Notes: generated by a model from the letters alone, not told the origin. 64,000 bases of DNA from Pseudoalteromonas denitrificans DSM 6059 (GCF_900112265.1 NZ_FOLO01000029.1:1-64000), one strand, 5' to 3'. Counted from the first letter of the stretch, positions 1-9,516 are shown. Numbers and translations: made by a program.

Positions 1-12
1 TGGAAGTGCCAT
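1..12 (-). CDS. 5' end of an unidentified gene (partial)
   Basis: An ATG on the minus strand at 12-10 starts M-A-L-P before the window ends. It has a near-ideal Shine-Dalgarno sequence (AAAGGA, six bases upstream). It lies 127 bp downstream of nagB, behind a terminator, so it is probably a separate transcription unit. Too little is visible to name the product. Confidence 0.45.
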
Positions 13-84
13 ATTAAATCCTTTAATTTTTAATTAAATTGACTATAACACCACCGCTACAAAATATGTAGCAGAAAAAACATA

Positions 85-110
85 AAAAAGATCCAATTAA
101 GGATCTTTTT
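85..110. terminator. Rho-independent terminator after nagB
   Basis: A perfect 10-bp inverted repeat, AAAAAGATCC / GGATCTTTTT, flanks a 6-nt loop. The stem has A and T tails on both sides, so it can work in either direction. It lies 30 bp beyond the nagB stop codon on the minus strand. Confidence 0.8.
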
Positions 111-139
111 GCACAAAATATGAAATTATTTTTTAAAAA

Positions 140-937
140 TCAATTCAAATTAGCAAGCTGTGCCAATAATTTTTGATTTTCAGATTCGATATGTTTATAA
201 AATTCTGTATCAGATAGTTTTGATGCAGCAGCTTCATCAATTACGATTACTGCATCACGGTGAAGTTGTAATGCAGAAGCAGGACAAATAGCTGCCAGAG
301 GCCCTTCAACCATGTCTTTAATTGCATCAGCTTTACCTTCACCGGTTGCTAATAATACAACTTTGTTGGAATCTAAAATAGTCCCTATTCCCATGGTGAT
401 AGATAAGTGGGGCTGATATTCATCTTCAGCAAAAAAACGTGCGTTATCGTCAATTGTTGCTTGCGTTAAGGTTTTTACTCGAGTGCGAGATGTTAAGCCT
501 GAAGAAGGTTCATTAAAGCCAATATGTCCATTTCGACCAATACCAAGTAGTTGCACATCAATACCACCAGCCTGTACTATTTTTTCTTCATACTCATTAC
601 ACGCTAAAACTGGATTAACCGCATCTCCAGGAGGTACATGCGTATTACTATTTACAATATTAATATGGTTGAATAACTGCTCAGTCATAAAATGACGGTA
701 ACTTTGTGGATGCTCACCTTTTAAACCTAAATACTCATCCAAATTAAAGCTGGAAACTTCAGCAAAACTAACTTCATCTTGCTGATTTTTTTTTATTAAT
801 TCCTGATAAAGTGCGACCGGAGTTGAACCTGTTGCTAAACCAATTACAGAGTTAGCTTTATTTTTAATTTGCTCAATAAAAATATTAGCACCGTATTGAG
901 CCACTTCTGTAGCATCTTTTAAGATAACAATTTGCAT
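140..937 (-). CDS. nagB: Glucosamine-6-phosphate deaminase
   Basis: Cytoplasmic enzyme converting glucosamine-6-P to fructose-6-P and ammonia, the last step of GlcNAc catabolism. At 265 aa it matches the E. coli enzyme (266 aa). Visible motifs are GLATGSTP (33-40), NLDEY with the catalytic Asp67, and [11 protein letters not shown] with His138 and Glu143, matching E. coli Asp72/His143/Glu148. The start is ATG with AAGAG about nine bases upstream. It is the last gene of the nag cluster and has its own NagR-type operator at 1058-1075 and a roughly 120-nt structured leader, so it can be expressed separately from nagX. Confidence 0.97.
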   Translation of the reverse strand: MQIVILKDATEVAQYGANIFIEQIKNKANSVIGLATGSTPVALYQELIKKNQQDEVSFAEVSSFNLDEYLGLKGEHPQSYRHFMTEQLFNHINIVNSNTHVPPGDAVNPVLACNEYEEKIVQAGGIDVQLLGIGRNGHIGFNEPSSGLTSRTRVKTLTQATIDDNARFFAEDEYQPHLSITMGIGTILDSNKVVLLATGEGKADAIKDMVEGPLAAICPASALQLHRDAVIVIDEAAASKLSDTEFYKHIESENQKLLAQLANLN

Positions 938-969
938 ATGAATTAACTCTTATAAAAATTAGAAAATGG

Positions 970-1049
970 GATCTATGGTTAATAACCCGTGCAAGATATA
1001 ATTAACCATAGATCAAAAACCTAAACGGGATACGATATATATTAGGTTT
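970..1049 (-). promoter_or_regulatory. Two-hairpin leader of nagB with complementary loops
   Basis: Between the NagR operator and nagB lie two inverted repeats. The first has perfect 14-nt arms (970-983 / 1001-1014) and the second perfect 8-nt arms (1017-1024 / 1042-1049); each encloses a 17-nt loop. CCCGT in one loop (986-990) is the reverse complement of ACGGG in the other (1025-1029), so a kissing-loop fold is possible in the nagB mRNA. Neither hairpin is followed by a T-run in the nagB direction, so a plain terminator is unlikely. A protein-binding site or mRNA stabiliser are alternatives. The function is not known. Confidence 0.55.
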
Positions 1050-1057
1050 CAACCATA

Positions 1058-1075
1058 ATTGACAACGCTGTCATT
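1058..1075. promoter_or_regulatory. NagR-type operator of nagB
   Basis: ATTGACAACGCTGTCATT is one base from the perfect operator before nagK (AATGACAACGCTGTCATT on its reverse strand) and fits the NagR (LacI family) palindrome described for Shewanella-type nag regulons. On the minus strand an AATAAT -10-like hexamer runs directly into the operator, the same arrangement as at nagK. Repression released by GlcNAc-6-P or a related ligand is inferred. Confidence 0.8.
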
Positions 1076-1139
1076 ATTGCTTTTTTAACTACGTCTGTAA
1101 AGTAAAAGTAAAATAATTTTTAAGTAAATATTATTAGAT

Positions 1140-2294
1140 TTATACACTCACTAAAATTTTACGTTTAAACATCCAATGTAATAACAATAATTGCACAGCT
1201 AGTAATGAAAAAATACTCAGTAATGGCTGCCACGTTTCAGGGCCAGATAAAACCAACCCACCAAATATGCTGTTTGCGATATATTCCCAGTTCACTATGC
1301 TTGAGGCTAAATAAATCATAATTGAATTAGCACCAATAATCACAAATGGATAAACACATTTTCTGTAATTTAATACATCCACAAACACATAAAATACTCC
1401 AAGAAAAATAGCACTCCATCCTGATGTAACTAAAACAAATGAACTGGTCCATAAATCTTTATTAACCGGAAATATTAAATCCCAACTCCAACCTAATGCT
1501 AAACACATAAAACCTGAACCAACCAAAATACCAGCTGCTTTGCATTCACCTAAAGTGGGCGCTTTTGCAATTAACCTTCCTGCAAATACCCCTAAAACAG
1601 CATTCGCAATAGCAGGTATGTTTGATAACAAACCTTCAGGATCCGTTGCTCTGTTTTGATAACTAATTCCAGGTAAAAAATGTTGATCTATCCAAGCGTT
1701 CCAACTTCCATGCATAGTCAAAATACCAGCATTGCCACCAGGAACGGGAATAAAACAAAGCCAAATCCAATAACCAACTAAAATACTAGCAACAGTAACT
1801 ATTTGAAATTTTAATGAAGTATGCCATATCAACATGATGGCAAAAAACCATGCTATCGCAATACGACCCAATACACTTGCATAGCGAATTTCATCAAAAG
1901 AGGCTGGCAAGCCTGTTCCCCACCCATGATTATAAAATATGCCTAAAATACATAATAATAATAATCTCTTAATTGCTTTTTTATACATGGGTAAACGCTC
2001 TGACAAGGCGAGATGATCTATTCGCTTTGGTGATAACCCCATCACAACACCTGAAAGAAAGATAAATAGAGGAAAAATCAAGTCATAAAATGTAAAGCCA
2101 TGCCACTGACTATGTAATGTTTGCATTTCTGCAACCTGCCAACCAGCCCAACCTGTTAAAATAAATAAGGCAGCAAATATTTTTTCACCACCTAAAATCC
2201 AAAACATATCTATGCCACGTAATGCATCTAAAGAAGCTAACCTTTTTTTAGTTGTATTTTTATTTTCATTAGATTTGGTCTGTTCTTTTGTCAT
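1140..2294 (-). CDS. nagX: NagX-type inner-membrane protein (HGSNAT/COG4299-like)
   Basis: A 384-aa polytopic membrane protein of the family that includes heparan-alpha-glucosaminide N-acetyltransferase (HGSNAT). It opens with the family signature SLDALRGIDMFWILGGE (about residues 21-37), followed by roughly ten hydrophobic segments. In Shewanella and relatives nagX lies in GlcNAc/chitin clusters and is thought to act in sugar uptake or processing at the inner membrane; its exact reaction is not established. Start: ATG with AAGG eight bases upstream. It sits 105 bp after nagA across a terminator, so it depends on readthrough or a weak promoter of its own. Confidence 0.88.
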   Translation of the reverse strand: MTKEQTKSNENKNTTKKRLASLDALRGIDMFWILGGEKIFAALFILTGWAGWQVAEMQTLHSQWHGFTFYDLIFPLFIFLSGVVMGLSPKRIDHLALSERLPMYKKAIKRLLLLCILGIFYNHGWGTGLPASFDEIRYASVLGRIAIAWFFAIMLIWHTSLKFQIVTVASILVGYWIWLCFIPVPGGNAGILTMHGSWNAWIDQHFLPGISYQNRATDPEGLLSNIPAIANAVLGVFAGRLIAKAPTLGECKAAGILVGSGFMCLALGWSWDLIFPVNKDLWTSSFVLVTSGWSAIFLGVFYVFVDVLNYRKCVYPFVIIGANSIMIYLASSIVNWEYIANSIFGGLVLSGPETWQPLLSIFSLLAVQLLLLHWMFKRKILVSV

Positions 2295-2340
2295 AATCTA
2301 ACCTTGTTATTGATTTAAAATATACATCATCTATAAATAA

Positions 2341-2378
2341 AAAAACCCGCTTATACTACTTATAGGAGCGGGGTTTTT
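2341..2378 (-). terminator. Terminator between nagA and nagX
   Basis: An AAAAACCCGCT / AGCGGGGTTTTT inverted repeat, with extra TATA/TATA pairing in the loop, lies just past the nagA stop. It ends in a T-run on the minus strand. Partial termination here would lower nagX relative to nagK and nagA. Confidence 0.8.
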
Positions 2379-2399
2379 GTCCAGGGATTTTACAAATTA

Positions 2400-3530
2400 T
2401 TACTCTGTGATTTTATTACCAGAAATGTACGTTGCTAATGGGTATTGGTTTTCATCTAATAAAACAAAATCAGCATTATAACCAATTTCAATTTTGCCTT
2501 TTGTTTTTCCTAAGCCTAAATATTCTGCGGGATAGGCTGACGCCATGCGCAAAGCTTCATCTAAACTAATATCTAAAGTATTTACCGTATTGCGTACAGC
2601 CGACGCCATATCTAAAACACTTCCAGCTAATTCACCTGTAGAAGAATTAAGTCTATCGCCTGTACGTATCACTGTTCGACCATCAAAGAAATCAAATTGC
2701 ATGTCTTCTGTACCAACAACAGGCATTGCATCGGTTACAAGCATAATTTTACCAGTTGGTTTTGTATTTATAGCAAGTTTTGCCGATGCAGGATGTACAT
2801 GGTGACCATCAACAATCAAGCCACACCAGCTTGTTTGATGCCAAAGTGCAGCACCAACAACACCAGGTTCTCTGGAAGTAAAAGCCGACATTGCATTAAA
2901 TAAGTGGGTAAAACCATCCGCTCCCGCATCCAGTGCATTCATGGTAGTTTCAAAGTCTGCATTTGTATGACCTAAACATACTTTTACACCACATTTCACC
3001 AAACGCTTTACATCTTCAATAGAAACATTTTCAGGTGCTAAGGTGACCATTTTAAGACCTAAGTCTTGACGTTCATAAACTGTAAATTCAGCCTCAGAAA
3101 TACCGCGTATGAATTTTTCACTATGGGTGCCTTTTTTTGGTAGCGATAAATGAGGTCCTTCAAAATGCACTCCAACTATGCCCGGCATTTTATCTTTTAT
3201 TGCTTGAGCTACCGCATTTGCAGCTTGATTCATTACTTCAATACTATCTGTTATCAAAGTAGGCATAATGGCCGTTGAACCAAACTGAGCATGAGCGCTT
3301 GCAATGTCATGCAAGCATGTAGGCGTTTGTTTTGCATTAAAAAATGCACCTCCACCACCATTAACTTGTACATCAATAAAGCCAGGAACAAGTAATCCCT
3401 CAAGTTGTTGAGCATTTTCAACTTCGAGCTGGTTTATTTCGGTTATTTTACCTTGTTCTATTTTTAAAGTGACATTCTTAATAAATTCACTTCCTGTAAA
3501 AACATTTTTTGCCCGAAAAAACTGTGCCAT
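2400..3530 (-). CDS. nagA: N-acetylglucosamine-6-phosphate deacetylase
   Basis: Amidohydrolase removing acetate from GlcNAc-6-P to give GlcN-6-P for NagB. Its 376 aa compare with 382 in E. coli. Motifs in order: PGFIDVQVNG (49-58), HFEGPHL with metal ligand Glu124, LGHTNAD with His188, THLFNAM with His209, and LVTDAMP with catalytic Asp267. The ATG is preceded by an AGGG element about 11 bases away. It is cotranscribed with nagK (47-bp gap) and followed by a terminator. Confidence 0.97.
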   Translation of the reverse strand: MAQFFRAKNVFTGSEFIKNVTLKIEQGKITEINQLEVENAQQLEGLLVPGFIDVQVNGGGGAFFNAKQTPTCLHDIASAHAQFGSTAIMPTLITDSIEVMNQAANAVAQAIKDKMPGIVGVHFEGPHLSLPKKGTHSEKFIRGISEAEFTVYERQDLGLKMVTLAPENVSIEDVKRLVKCGVKVCLGHTNADFETTMNALDAGADGFTHLFNAMSAFTSREPGVVGAALWHQTSWCGLIVDGHHVHPASAKLAINTKPTGKIMLVTDAMPVVGTEDMQFDFFDGRTVIRTGDRLNSSTGELAGSVLDMASAVRNTVNTLDISLDEALRMASAYPAEYLGLGKTKGKIEIGYNADFVLLDENQYPLATYISGNKITE

Positions 3531-3577
3531 ATTAATTTTGCCCTACATAAAATATATAAAAGTATCATTTAGTAATT

Positions 3578-4474
3578 TTAGTTATTTGCCAACGACTGTT
3601 GTGCATAATATACAGCACCTATCTCTGGTGGTTGTATTGGTGGTTTAACTATTATTGAAATATCTTGATCTAACCATTTATGTAAAGGTTCAACTAAACC
3701 CCCTATCATAGACAATCTTGGCGGGTTTTTTTCAAGTAATTTACGTGCTAAATCACTGATATATGATGCGCCTTCTCGCACTATCACAGAAGCGATTAAA
3801 TCGCCTTGTTCTGCACTTGCAAACACCATTCGCGCAAGTTGAGCATATGCGCTTGAAGGCTTACCAGCCATTTTTTCAGCAACACTCATAGCATCAGTAG
3901 CATCAAAATGTTTTAACATTAAATCTGACATCATAGTTTGTGGGCCAAGTCCATCTAAATCAAGTAAACACGCTTTAACAGCTTCTAAGCCCATCCATGA
4001 ACCGCTACCTTTATCTCCTTGAGAAAAACCATGACCTCCAAGACTCGTGCCTTTACCATTAATAAATGAAAAGCCACAAGATCCAGTACCTGTAATTATT
4101 ACAGCCCCATCTTCTCCTTTATGTGCACCTATACATGCAGTATGAAGATCAGTTGTTAGAAACATTTTTTTAAATGGATGATGCCATTGACTAATTTTTT
4201 GATATAAACCAGGTAAATTAACACCCGCTAAGCCAAGACCGGCCACAACTTGTTTAACATCATTACTCCCTAAACCTGCATCTTTCATAGCGAATTGAGT
4301 TGAGACCATGATAGATTCTAAAGTACGTTCAAGACCATGTAGTGGATTTGCAGGTCCACCCAGACCAGTCCCCACAATACCATCTTTAGTAGAAAATACA
4401 GTTGCGCGACATTTAGTTCCACCGCCATCGATCCCTATATATAACTGATTTTCTTTATCACTCATCTCAATCAT
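3578..4474 (-). CDS. nagK: N-acetylglucosamine kinase (BadF/BadG family)
   Basis: Phosphorylates free GlcNAc to GlcNAc-6-P, as needed where uptake is by a permease and not a PTS. The 298-aa protein has the ASKHA phosphate-1 motif YIGIDGGGTKCR (12-23), the GTGSCGFSF motif, and LGGHGFSQGDKGSGSWMG, all typical of the BadF/BadG/BcrA-type GlcNAc kinases in proteobacterial nag clusters. The start at 4474 has AAGGGT about ten bases upstream; Met4 is a possible alternative. It is the first gene of the cluster, behind a strong -10 and a perfect NagR-type operator. Confidence 0.93.
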   Translation of the reverse strand: MIEMSDKENQLYIGIDGGGTKCRATVFSTKDGIVGTGLGGPANPLHGLERTLESIMVSTQFAMKDAGLGSNDVKQVVAGLGLAGVNLPGLYQKISQWHHPFKKMFLTTDLHTACIGAHKGEDGAVIITGTGSCGFSFINGKGTSLGGHGFSQGDKGSGSWMGLEAVKACLLDLDGLGPQTMMSDLMLKHFDATDAMSVAEKMAGKPSSAYAQLARMVFASAEQGDLIASVIVREGASYISDLARKLLEKNPPRLSMIGGLVEPLHKWLDQDISIIVKPPIQPPEIGAVYYAQQSLANN

Positions 4475-4800
4475 TAAATGACCCTTAGCCTATAATTCTT
4501 TACTTTATTATTTAGGAAAAACCCCAAACAAGTATTTTATTCTCAACTCATGTTTAATTAATGTTACACAATTAATGACAGCGTTGTCATTATATTTTTC
4601 AAAAATCTTACAATAAGTATCGTTATTGCACGCTAACCCATTGAAATTTAAGTTTAATTAAATAACACGCAAATTGAATAAATATAAACCTCAATAAAAA
4701 ATAGTTCACATTATATTTTAGATTTATTTCTTATTATTTGTTCAATTTTTTGCGTCTCGGTCGATATAAAAAATATAGTGCATATTATTGAGATAATCAG
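4475..4800. other. Divergent intergenic region, nagK / 4801 gene
   Basis: 326 AT-rich bases without a gene. They hold the nagK promoter and operator and presumably the promoter of the rightward gene at 4801, which I could not place with confidence. No other repeat or RNA gene was seen. Confidence 0.6.
4574..4594 (-). promoter_or_regulatory. nagK promoter with perfect NagR-type operator
   Basis: AATGACAGCGTTGTCATT (4574-4591) is a palindrome apart from the central R/Y pair. On the minus strand a consensus TATAAT -10 (4589-4594) overlaps its first bases, with TTATTG 16 bases upstream as a possible -35. A repressor bound here would block the promoter directly. nagR itself is not in the window. 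Confidence 0.85.
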
Positions 4801-5862
4801 ATGTCTATTCTAGAAAAAAATATACAACTAAATGTTAATTACAATAATAAAACCCGCACTACAAATACAGTCAAAGTACTAGGAAAGCAAGCTGAATTTA
4901 ATAAAAAAGCAAAAACAGACACTTCTAATCAACCCCAACCCGATGCTTTAGTTCAGCTCTCAATCCTAGCCTTAACTAAGCAAGGTAATGACGATAATTC
5001 AGTCTTTGAGGAAGAGTCATCCCATTTCTCACCCGAGTTGCTACAACAGAAACTTATTCTAGAGAAGTTTTTTGGTAAAAAAATAAACATCAAAAAGCAA
5101 CTTGATTTAAAAGTGGTGTCTCATAATATAGCTTCAGAAAATCAAAATATTGCACCAGGAAATCAGACTGAAGTTGTTACCATAAACAATAAAGTATTTT
5201 TATCCGATGACTGGTTGCAGGTAACTCAAACACATATGAGAGAACAAACACTCAATTTTAATTTAAAAGGTGAATTTGGAATAAACAATAAAAATTTCAA
5301 TGTGGATTACCAATTTAACTTAACAGAAAAGCAAAGTTCAATCTCCCAAATAGAAGTATCTGCGATTCAATTAAAAGACCCTTTAATAATTCAGTATGGA
5401 AGTGCATCTTTATCTGGTTTGAACGGTGAAACAAGCCAAATAGATATAAATCAAGATCAACAAAAAGACAGTTTACCCATGTTTTCAGGAAATGTTGGTT
5501 ACCTTGTGCATGATAAAAACCAAAATGGTCAGGCTGATAATGGTACTGAATTATTTGGCCCAAATACTGGTAGCGGTTTTAATGAATTATCAAAACTTGA
5601 TCAAAATAATAATGGGTTCATTGATCCAGAAGATAAAGCTTTTGACAAATTATATATTTGGCATGTTAACGACTCAGGAGATGAAGTTTGGATCAAATTA
5701 AGTGATACAAAAATTGAAGGTATTTTATTAAATTCGACTGAAACACCTTTCAACTTTTTTGATAAACAAAATCAGTTGCAAGCCAAAATGACACATTCAA
5801 GTATCGCTTTATCAAACTCCGGTGACGTTTTTGGAGTACATGAAATAGATATCAGAGTCTGA
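4801..5862 (+). CDS. Uncharacterised protein with two EF-hand-like Ca-binding loops
   Basis: A 353-aa soluble protein without a recognisable signal peptide or membrane segment. The first 100 residues are polar and low in complexity. The C-terminal half carries two loops of the EF-hand/dockerin type, DKNQNGQADNGTE (238-250) and DQNNNGFIDPED (267-278), in a context (FGPNTGSGFNELSKLD) found in hypothetical marine proteobacterial proteins. Calcium binding is likely; the role is unknown. Lack of a signal peptide would fit a cytoplasmic protein or export by a non-Sec route. It stands alone between divergent nagK and the CBS gene. Confidence 0.75.
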   Translation: MSILEKNIQLNVNYNNKTRTTNTVKVLGKQAEFNKKAKTDTSNQPQPDALVQLSILALTKQGNDDNSVFEEESSHFSPELLQQKLILEKFFGKKINIKKQLDLKVVSHNIASENQNIAPGNQTEVVTINNKVFLSDDWLQVTQTHMREQTLNFNLKGEFGINNKNFNVDYQFNLTEKQSSISQIEVSAIQLKDPLIIQYGSASLSGLNGETSQIDINQDQQKDSLPMFSGNVGYLVHDKNQNGQADNGTELFGPNTGSGFNELSKLDQNNNGFIDPEDKAFDKLYIWHVNDSGDEVWIKLSDTKIEGILLNSTETPFNFFDKQNQLQAKMTHSSIALSNSGDVFGVHEIDIRV

Positions 5863-6018
5863 GTTATTAAAGTTATGATTAACAAAATCACCTTCAAATT
5901 TATCTTGAAGTGACTTATATATAAGAAATTAATGCAAAATATAAAAACCTAGCTAAGCTTGTCTATATAGACTAAGAACAATTATATTAAGTGGAATAAA
6001 ACAGATCAGGAGAACTAA

Positions 6019-6450
6019 ATGAAATCCATTAAAGTTGCGGATTACATGAATAAACGCCCTGTAACCTTTAAAATTGATATGACCGTTGCAGAAGCCTCAG
6101 AAAAATTAATTCAATCCCATCAAATAGGTGGTCCAGTATTAGATATCTATAAACATGTTATTGGTTTTTTATCTGAACAAGAATGTCTCACCCACTTATT
6201 AAAAGATACCTATTTAAGTGAGTCTCACTCTACTGTAGAAGACATTATGCGCACCGATGTGTTAACAGTAGGTTGTGATGATTCAGTGCTCGATTTAGCA
6301 GAACAAATGACTAAAAACAAACCTAAGCTTTACCCTGTGGTTGACGAAAATGGCAGGTTATTAGGTATAATAACAAGAAACAATATTCTCAATGCAATAG
6401 ATATTCATCTACGTTCTTTTTATGAAAAAGGTCATGATCGTATCGTTTAA
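6019..6450 (+). CDS. CBS-domain pair protein
   Basis: A 143-aa stand-alone Bateman module. CBS domain 1 spans about 8-60 (VADYMNKRPVTFKIDMTVAEA...) and domain 2 about 75-135 (VEDIMRTDVLTVGCDDSVLDLAEQM). Such proteins sense adenine nucleotides or similar ligands and modulate partners; no partner domain is fused here. The start has an excellent AGGAGAA site. A strong terminator follows, so it is a monocistronic unit placed just before the nuo operon. A link to energy state is tempting but is inference only. Confidence 0.85.
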   Translation: MKSIKVADYMNKRPVTFKIDMTVAEASEKLIQSHQIGGPVLDIYKHVIGFLSEQECLTHLLKDTYLSESHSTVEDIMRTDVLTVGCDDSVLDLAEQMTKNKPKLYPVVDENGRLLGIITRNNILNAIDIHLRSFYEKGHDRIV

Positions 6451-6478
6451 TTTAGTAAACCCGTTATAAAATTAAAAC

Positions 6479-6511
6479 GCGCCTTTCAGTACACTTAAAG
6501 GCGCATTTTTT
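6479..6511 (+). terminator. Terminator after CBS gene
   Basis: GCGCCTTT (6479-6486) and AAAGGCGC (6497-6504) form an 8-bp stem followed by T6. It isolates the CBS gene from the nuo operon. Confidence 0.9.
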
Positions 6512-6600
6512 GGGCTTCAAACTATTTATCAAGACACCTCATTATTTTAAAACAAAACAATAGATTTCTTTATTTAATTCAAAATTTTATATATTTCGAC

Positions 6601-6628
6601 TTGGATTGTAGAAAAATTAGACTATGCT
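6601..6628 (+). promoter_or_regulatory. Candidate promoter of the nuo operon
   Basis: TTGGAT and TATGCT are separated by 16 bases, about 60 bases upstream of the nuoA start. It is the best sigma-70-like match in the 180-bp gap after the upstream terminator. It rests on consensus similarity only. Confidence 0.35.
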
Positions 6629-6693
6629 TTTATCAGATGCTGTAACTCTCATATATTTCATTGATTTTTAATAATAAAAAATTAAGGCGTTTT

Positions 6694-7092
6694 ATGATAT
6701 CCACCAGCTTTGTCGTTTATTTTATAGCTATTTTAGCACTTACTATCACTATGTTATTAGTATCACATTTATTGAACCCAAAAGTCCCTTTACGCACTAA
6801 TAACCTACCTTTTGAATCTGGCATAGTGGCACAAGGTGATACCGATATTCGATGGAACGTAAACTATTTTTTAGTGGCTATTTCATTTGTCATTTTTGAT
6901 ATTGAAGCTGTTTTTTTATACATCTGGTCAATTGTAGTGATGGAAGCAGGCTGGCATGGTTTTTTTATTACTTCATTTTTTATATTCATTTTATTAATAG
7001 CGCTACTTTATGAAATAAAACAGGGTGCATTTTTATGGGGTGAAAAAACACCCGTTGAAAACGCAACAATTTCTCGGGGTAAGGAGGCTTAA
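6694..7092 (+). CDS. nuoA: NADH:quinone oxidoreductase subunit A
   Basis: Small membrane subunit of complex I with three transmembrane helices. FESGI, FYLVAISFVIFDIEAVFLYIWS-type motifs carry the conserved Glu/Asp pairs of NuoA. I place the start at ATG 6694 because AAGG lies six bases upstream and the protein (132 aa) then aligns with the E. coli N-terminus. An in-frame TTG at 6661 would add 11 polar residues without a ribosome site. First gene of the 13-gene operon. Confidence 0.93.
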   Translation: MISTSFVVYFIAILALTITMLLVSHLLNPKVPLRTNNLPFESGIVAQGDTDIRWNVNYFLVAISFVIFDIEAVFLYIWSIVVMEAGWHGFFITSFFIFILLIALLYEIKQGAFLWGEKTPVENATISRGKEA

Positions 7093-7737
7093 ATGCGCTG
7101 GAAATTAACCACACCCGAACAACAAATTGATACTCAAGCTGCAGGAATAGAAGAGTTAACACAAAAAAACATCTTGATAACTAAACTTGAAGATTTAGTC
7201 GCTTGGGGTCGAGGAAATTCGCTTTGGCCATTTAATTTTGGCCTATCTTGTTGTTATGTTGAAATGGCAACTTCCTTTACAAGTCGCCACGATATTGCTC
7301 GTTTTGGTTCAGAAGTGATACGCGCAACCCCAAGAGAAGCAGATTTAATTGTAATTTCAGGTACTGTATTTTTAAAGATGGCCCCCGTTATTCAGCACCT
7401 GTATGACCAAATGCTTGAACCCAAATGGGTGATTTGTATGGGGTCATGTGCAAATTCAGGGGGCATGTACGATGTATACAGTGTGGTTCAAGGTGCTGAT
7501 AGGTTTTTACCCGTTGATGTCTACGTTCCCGGTTGTCCACCAAGACCTGAAGCGCTCATGTACGGTTTAACTTTATTACAACAAGCCATAACACAAGGAT
7601 ATGATAAACAAAAAAGACCATTAAATCGTGTCGTAACGGCCGATGAAATTGCTCAATTTTCGACTCGAAATTTAAGAGATGAAAAAAATACACATCGTAT
7701 GGCAACAACAACACTTCGAACGCCTGATGGAGTATAA
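7093..7737 (+). CDS. nuoB: NADH:quinone oxidoreductase subunit B (cluster N2)
   Basis: Peripheral-arm subunit that binds the terminal 4Fe-4S cluster N2 next to the quinone site. The ligands are Cys53-Cys54 (tandem), Cys119 and Cys148, in [20 protein letters not shown] and VPGCPPRPE. At 214 aa it is close to E. coli NuoB (220). It starts directly at the end of nuoA behind AAGGAGG. All catalytic features are intact. Confidence 0.97.
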   Translation: MRWKLTTPEQQIDTQAAGIEELTQKNILITKLEDLVAWGRGNSLWPFNFGLSCCYVEMATSFTSRHDIARFGSEVIRATPREADLIVISGTVFLKMAPVIQHLYDQMLEPKWVICMGSCANSGGMYDVYSVVQGADRFLPVDVYVPGCPPRPEALMYGLTLLQQAITQGYDKQKRPLNRVVTADEIAQFSTRNLRDEKNTHRMATTTLRTPDGV

Positions 7738-7740
7738 AAT

Positions 7741-9516
7741 ATGCCAATAATTAATAATAACAATAAAATTGACAATCATTTAATAAACGCAATTCCAGAA
7801 CTATTCAGCCATTTCGAACACAGTCATTTTACACCACAAAAAACAGTCGATCAGATTGTCACTTTGTGGATTTCAAATAAAATGTTAATTTCAATTTTAT
7901 CTTTTATGAAAAGTATATCTGAACCCTTTGATATGCTTTATGATTTATATGCTGTTGACGAAAGATTACGCCTAGATAAAAGCCAAATTCCCGCATTAGA
8001 TTTTACACTTGTATACCAATTATTATCCATTCAAAGAAACCAACATGTGCGATTTAAAGTCGCCCTTAGCGAAACAGAAATAAGCATAGCCAGTATCTCA
8101 AACTTATTTAAAAATGCAAATTGGTATGAAAGAGAGGCGTGGGATTTATTTGGTATTAACTTTAAAGATCATCCACATTTAACACGAATTTTACTTCCAC
8201 CGACTTTTACAGGTCATCCATTACGTAAAGAATTCCCATGCAGAGCAACAGAAAAAGACCCTTTTTCATTAAATGAACAGAAACTACAAAAAGAGCAACA
8301 AGCACTCAAGTTTATTCCTGAACAATGGGGTATGAAAAAAAACAACGATAGTAATGATTATATGTTTTTGAATTTAGGACCTAATCATCCGAGTGTGCAT
8401 GGTGTATTTCGTATTGCTTTACAACTTGATGGTGAACGCGTCATTGATGCAGTACCCGATATAGGCTTTCATCATAGAGGAGCAGAAAAAATAGCCGAAC
8501 GTCAAACTTGGCATGGCTTTATTCCATATACAGACCGCATAGATTATTTAGGCGGTGTGATGAATAATTTCCCTTATATTTTAGCGATTGAAAAGCTGGC
8601 AGGTATAGAGGTTTCTGAACGCGTCAAATGCATTCGCGTTATGTTATCTGAATGTTTTCGTATATTAAGCCATATGTTATTTTTTGGTACTTTTGCCCAA
8701 GATATAGGCCAGCTATCTCCCATCTTTTATTTATTCATAGACAGAGAAAAATTATTTGCAATCATAGAAGCCATTACAGGCGCTCGCATGCATCCAAGCT
8801 GGTTTCGTATTGGTGGTTTAGCACAAGACTTACCTCAAGGCTGGGATAAGATGATGACTGAGTTTGTTGATTATTTTCCTGCTAAATTAGATGAATATGA
8901 AATTATGGTGATGCAAAATAGCATCATTAAAAAACGTAGTATTGGTATAGGTCAGTATACAAGCCAGCAGGCTATAGATTGGGGCATAACGGGTGCAGGT
9001 TTACGTGCTACAGGTTATGATTACGATTTACGTAAAAAGTCACCTTATAGTGGTTATGAAAACTATGATTTTTTAGTACCCATTGATGATAAAGGCGATG
9101 CATATTCTCGGTGTAAACTCAGAGTAGAAGAAATGCGCCAAAGTATTTCTATTATCAAACAATGTATTAAAAATATGCCTCAAGGCCCGTATAAAGCAGA
9201 ACACCCTTTAACAACACCACCCATGAATAACTTAAGCAAACATGATATTGAAACACAAATTCAGCACTTTCTAAATGCCAGTTGGGGGGCGGTTATGCCC
9301 AAAGGAGAATCCTCATTTGCCGTTGAAGCAACTAAAGGCATAAACAGCTATAGCATAATTAGTGATGGTACAAGCTCAAGTTATCGGACGCGGATCCGAA
9401 CACCTTCTTTTGCACATTTACAGATGATCCCTGAAATATCAAAAGGCCTTATGTTGGCAGATTTAATCGTCATAATCGCCAGTATAGACTTTGTTATGGC
9501 AGATGTGGATAGATAA
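7741..9516 (+). CDS. nuoC: NADH:quinone oxidoreductase fused subunit CD
   Basis: A natural fusion of the 30-kDa (NuoC) and 49-kDa (NuoD) subunits, as in E. coli; 591 aa against about 600. The NuoC part is about residues 1-190 ([26 protein letters not shown]). The NuoD part runs from about 205 ([22 protein letters not shown]) to the end and forms the quinone cavity, with the His in GPNHPSVHG. It starts 3 bp after nuoB. The fused form supports a gammaproteobacterial origin for the operon. Confidence 0.97.
   Translation: MPIINNNNKIDNHLINAIPELFSHFEHSHFTPQKTVDQIVTLWISNKMLISILSFMKSISEPFDMLYDLYAVDERLRLDKSQIPALDFTLVYQLLSIQRNQHVRFKVALSETEISIASISNLFKNANWYEREAWDLFGINFKDHPHLTRILLPPTFTGHPLRKEFPCRATEKDPFSLNEQKLQKEQQALKFIPEQWGMKKNNDSNDYMFLNLGPNHPSVHGVFRIALQLDGERVIDAVPDIGFHHRGAEKIAERQTWHGFIPYTDRIDYLGGVMNNFPYILAIEKLAGIEVSERVKCIRVMLSECFRILSHMLFFGTFAQDIGQLSPIFYLFIDREKLFAIIEAITGARMHPSWFRIGGLAQDLPQGWDKMMTEFVDYFPAKLDEYEIMVMQNSIIKKRSIGIGQYTSQQAIDWGITGAGLRATGYDYDLRKKSPYSGYENYDFLVPIDDKGDAYSRCKLRVEEMRQSISIIKQCIKNMPQGPYKAEHPLTTPPMNNLSKHDIETQIQHFLNASWGAVMPKGESSFAVEATKGINSYSIISDGTSSSYRTRIRTPSFAHLQMIPEISKGLMLADLIVIIASIDFVMADVDR

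Noticed and set aside
5888-5913. Hairpin TCACCTTCAA / TTGAAGTGA after the EF-hand-like gene
   Set aside because: Imperfect stem and no T-run; not called a terminator.
6661-6693. TTG start for nuoA adding 11 residues
   Set aside because: No ribosome site at the TTG; the ATG at 6694 has one and fits the family N-terminus.
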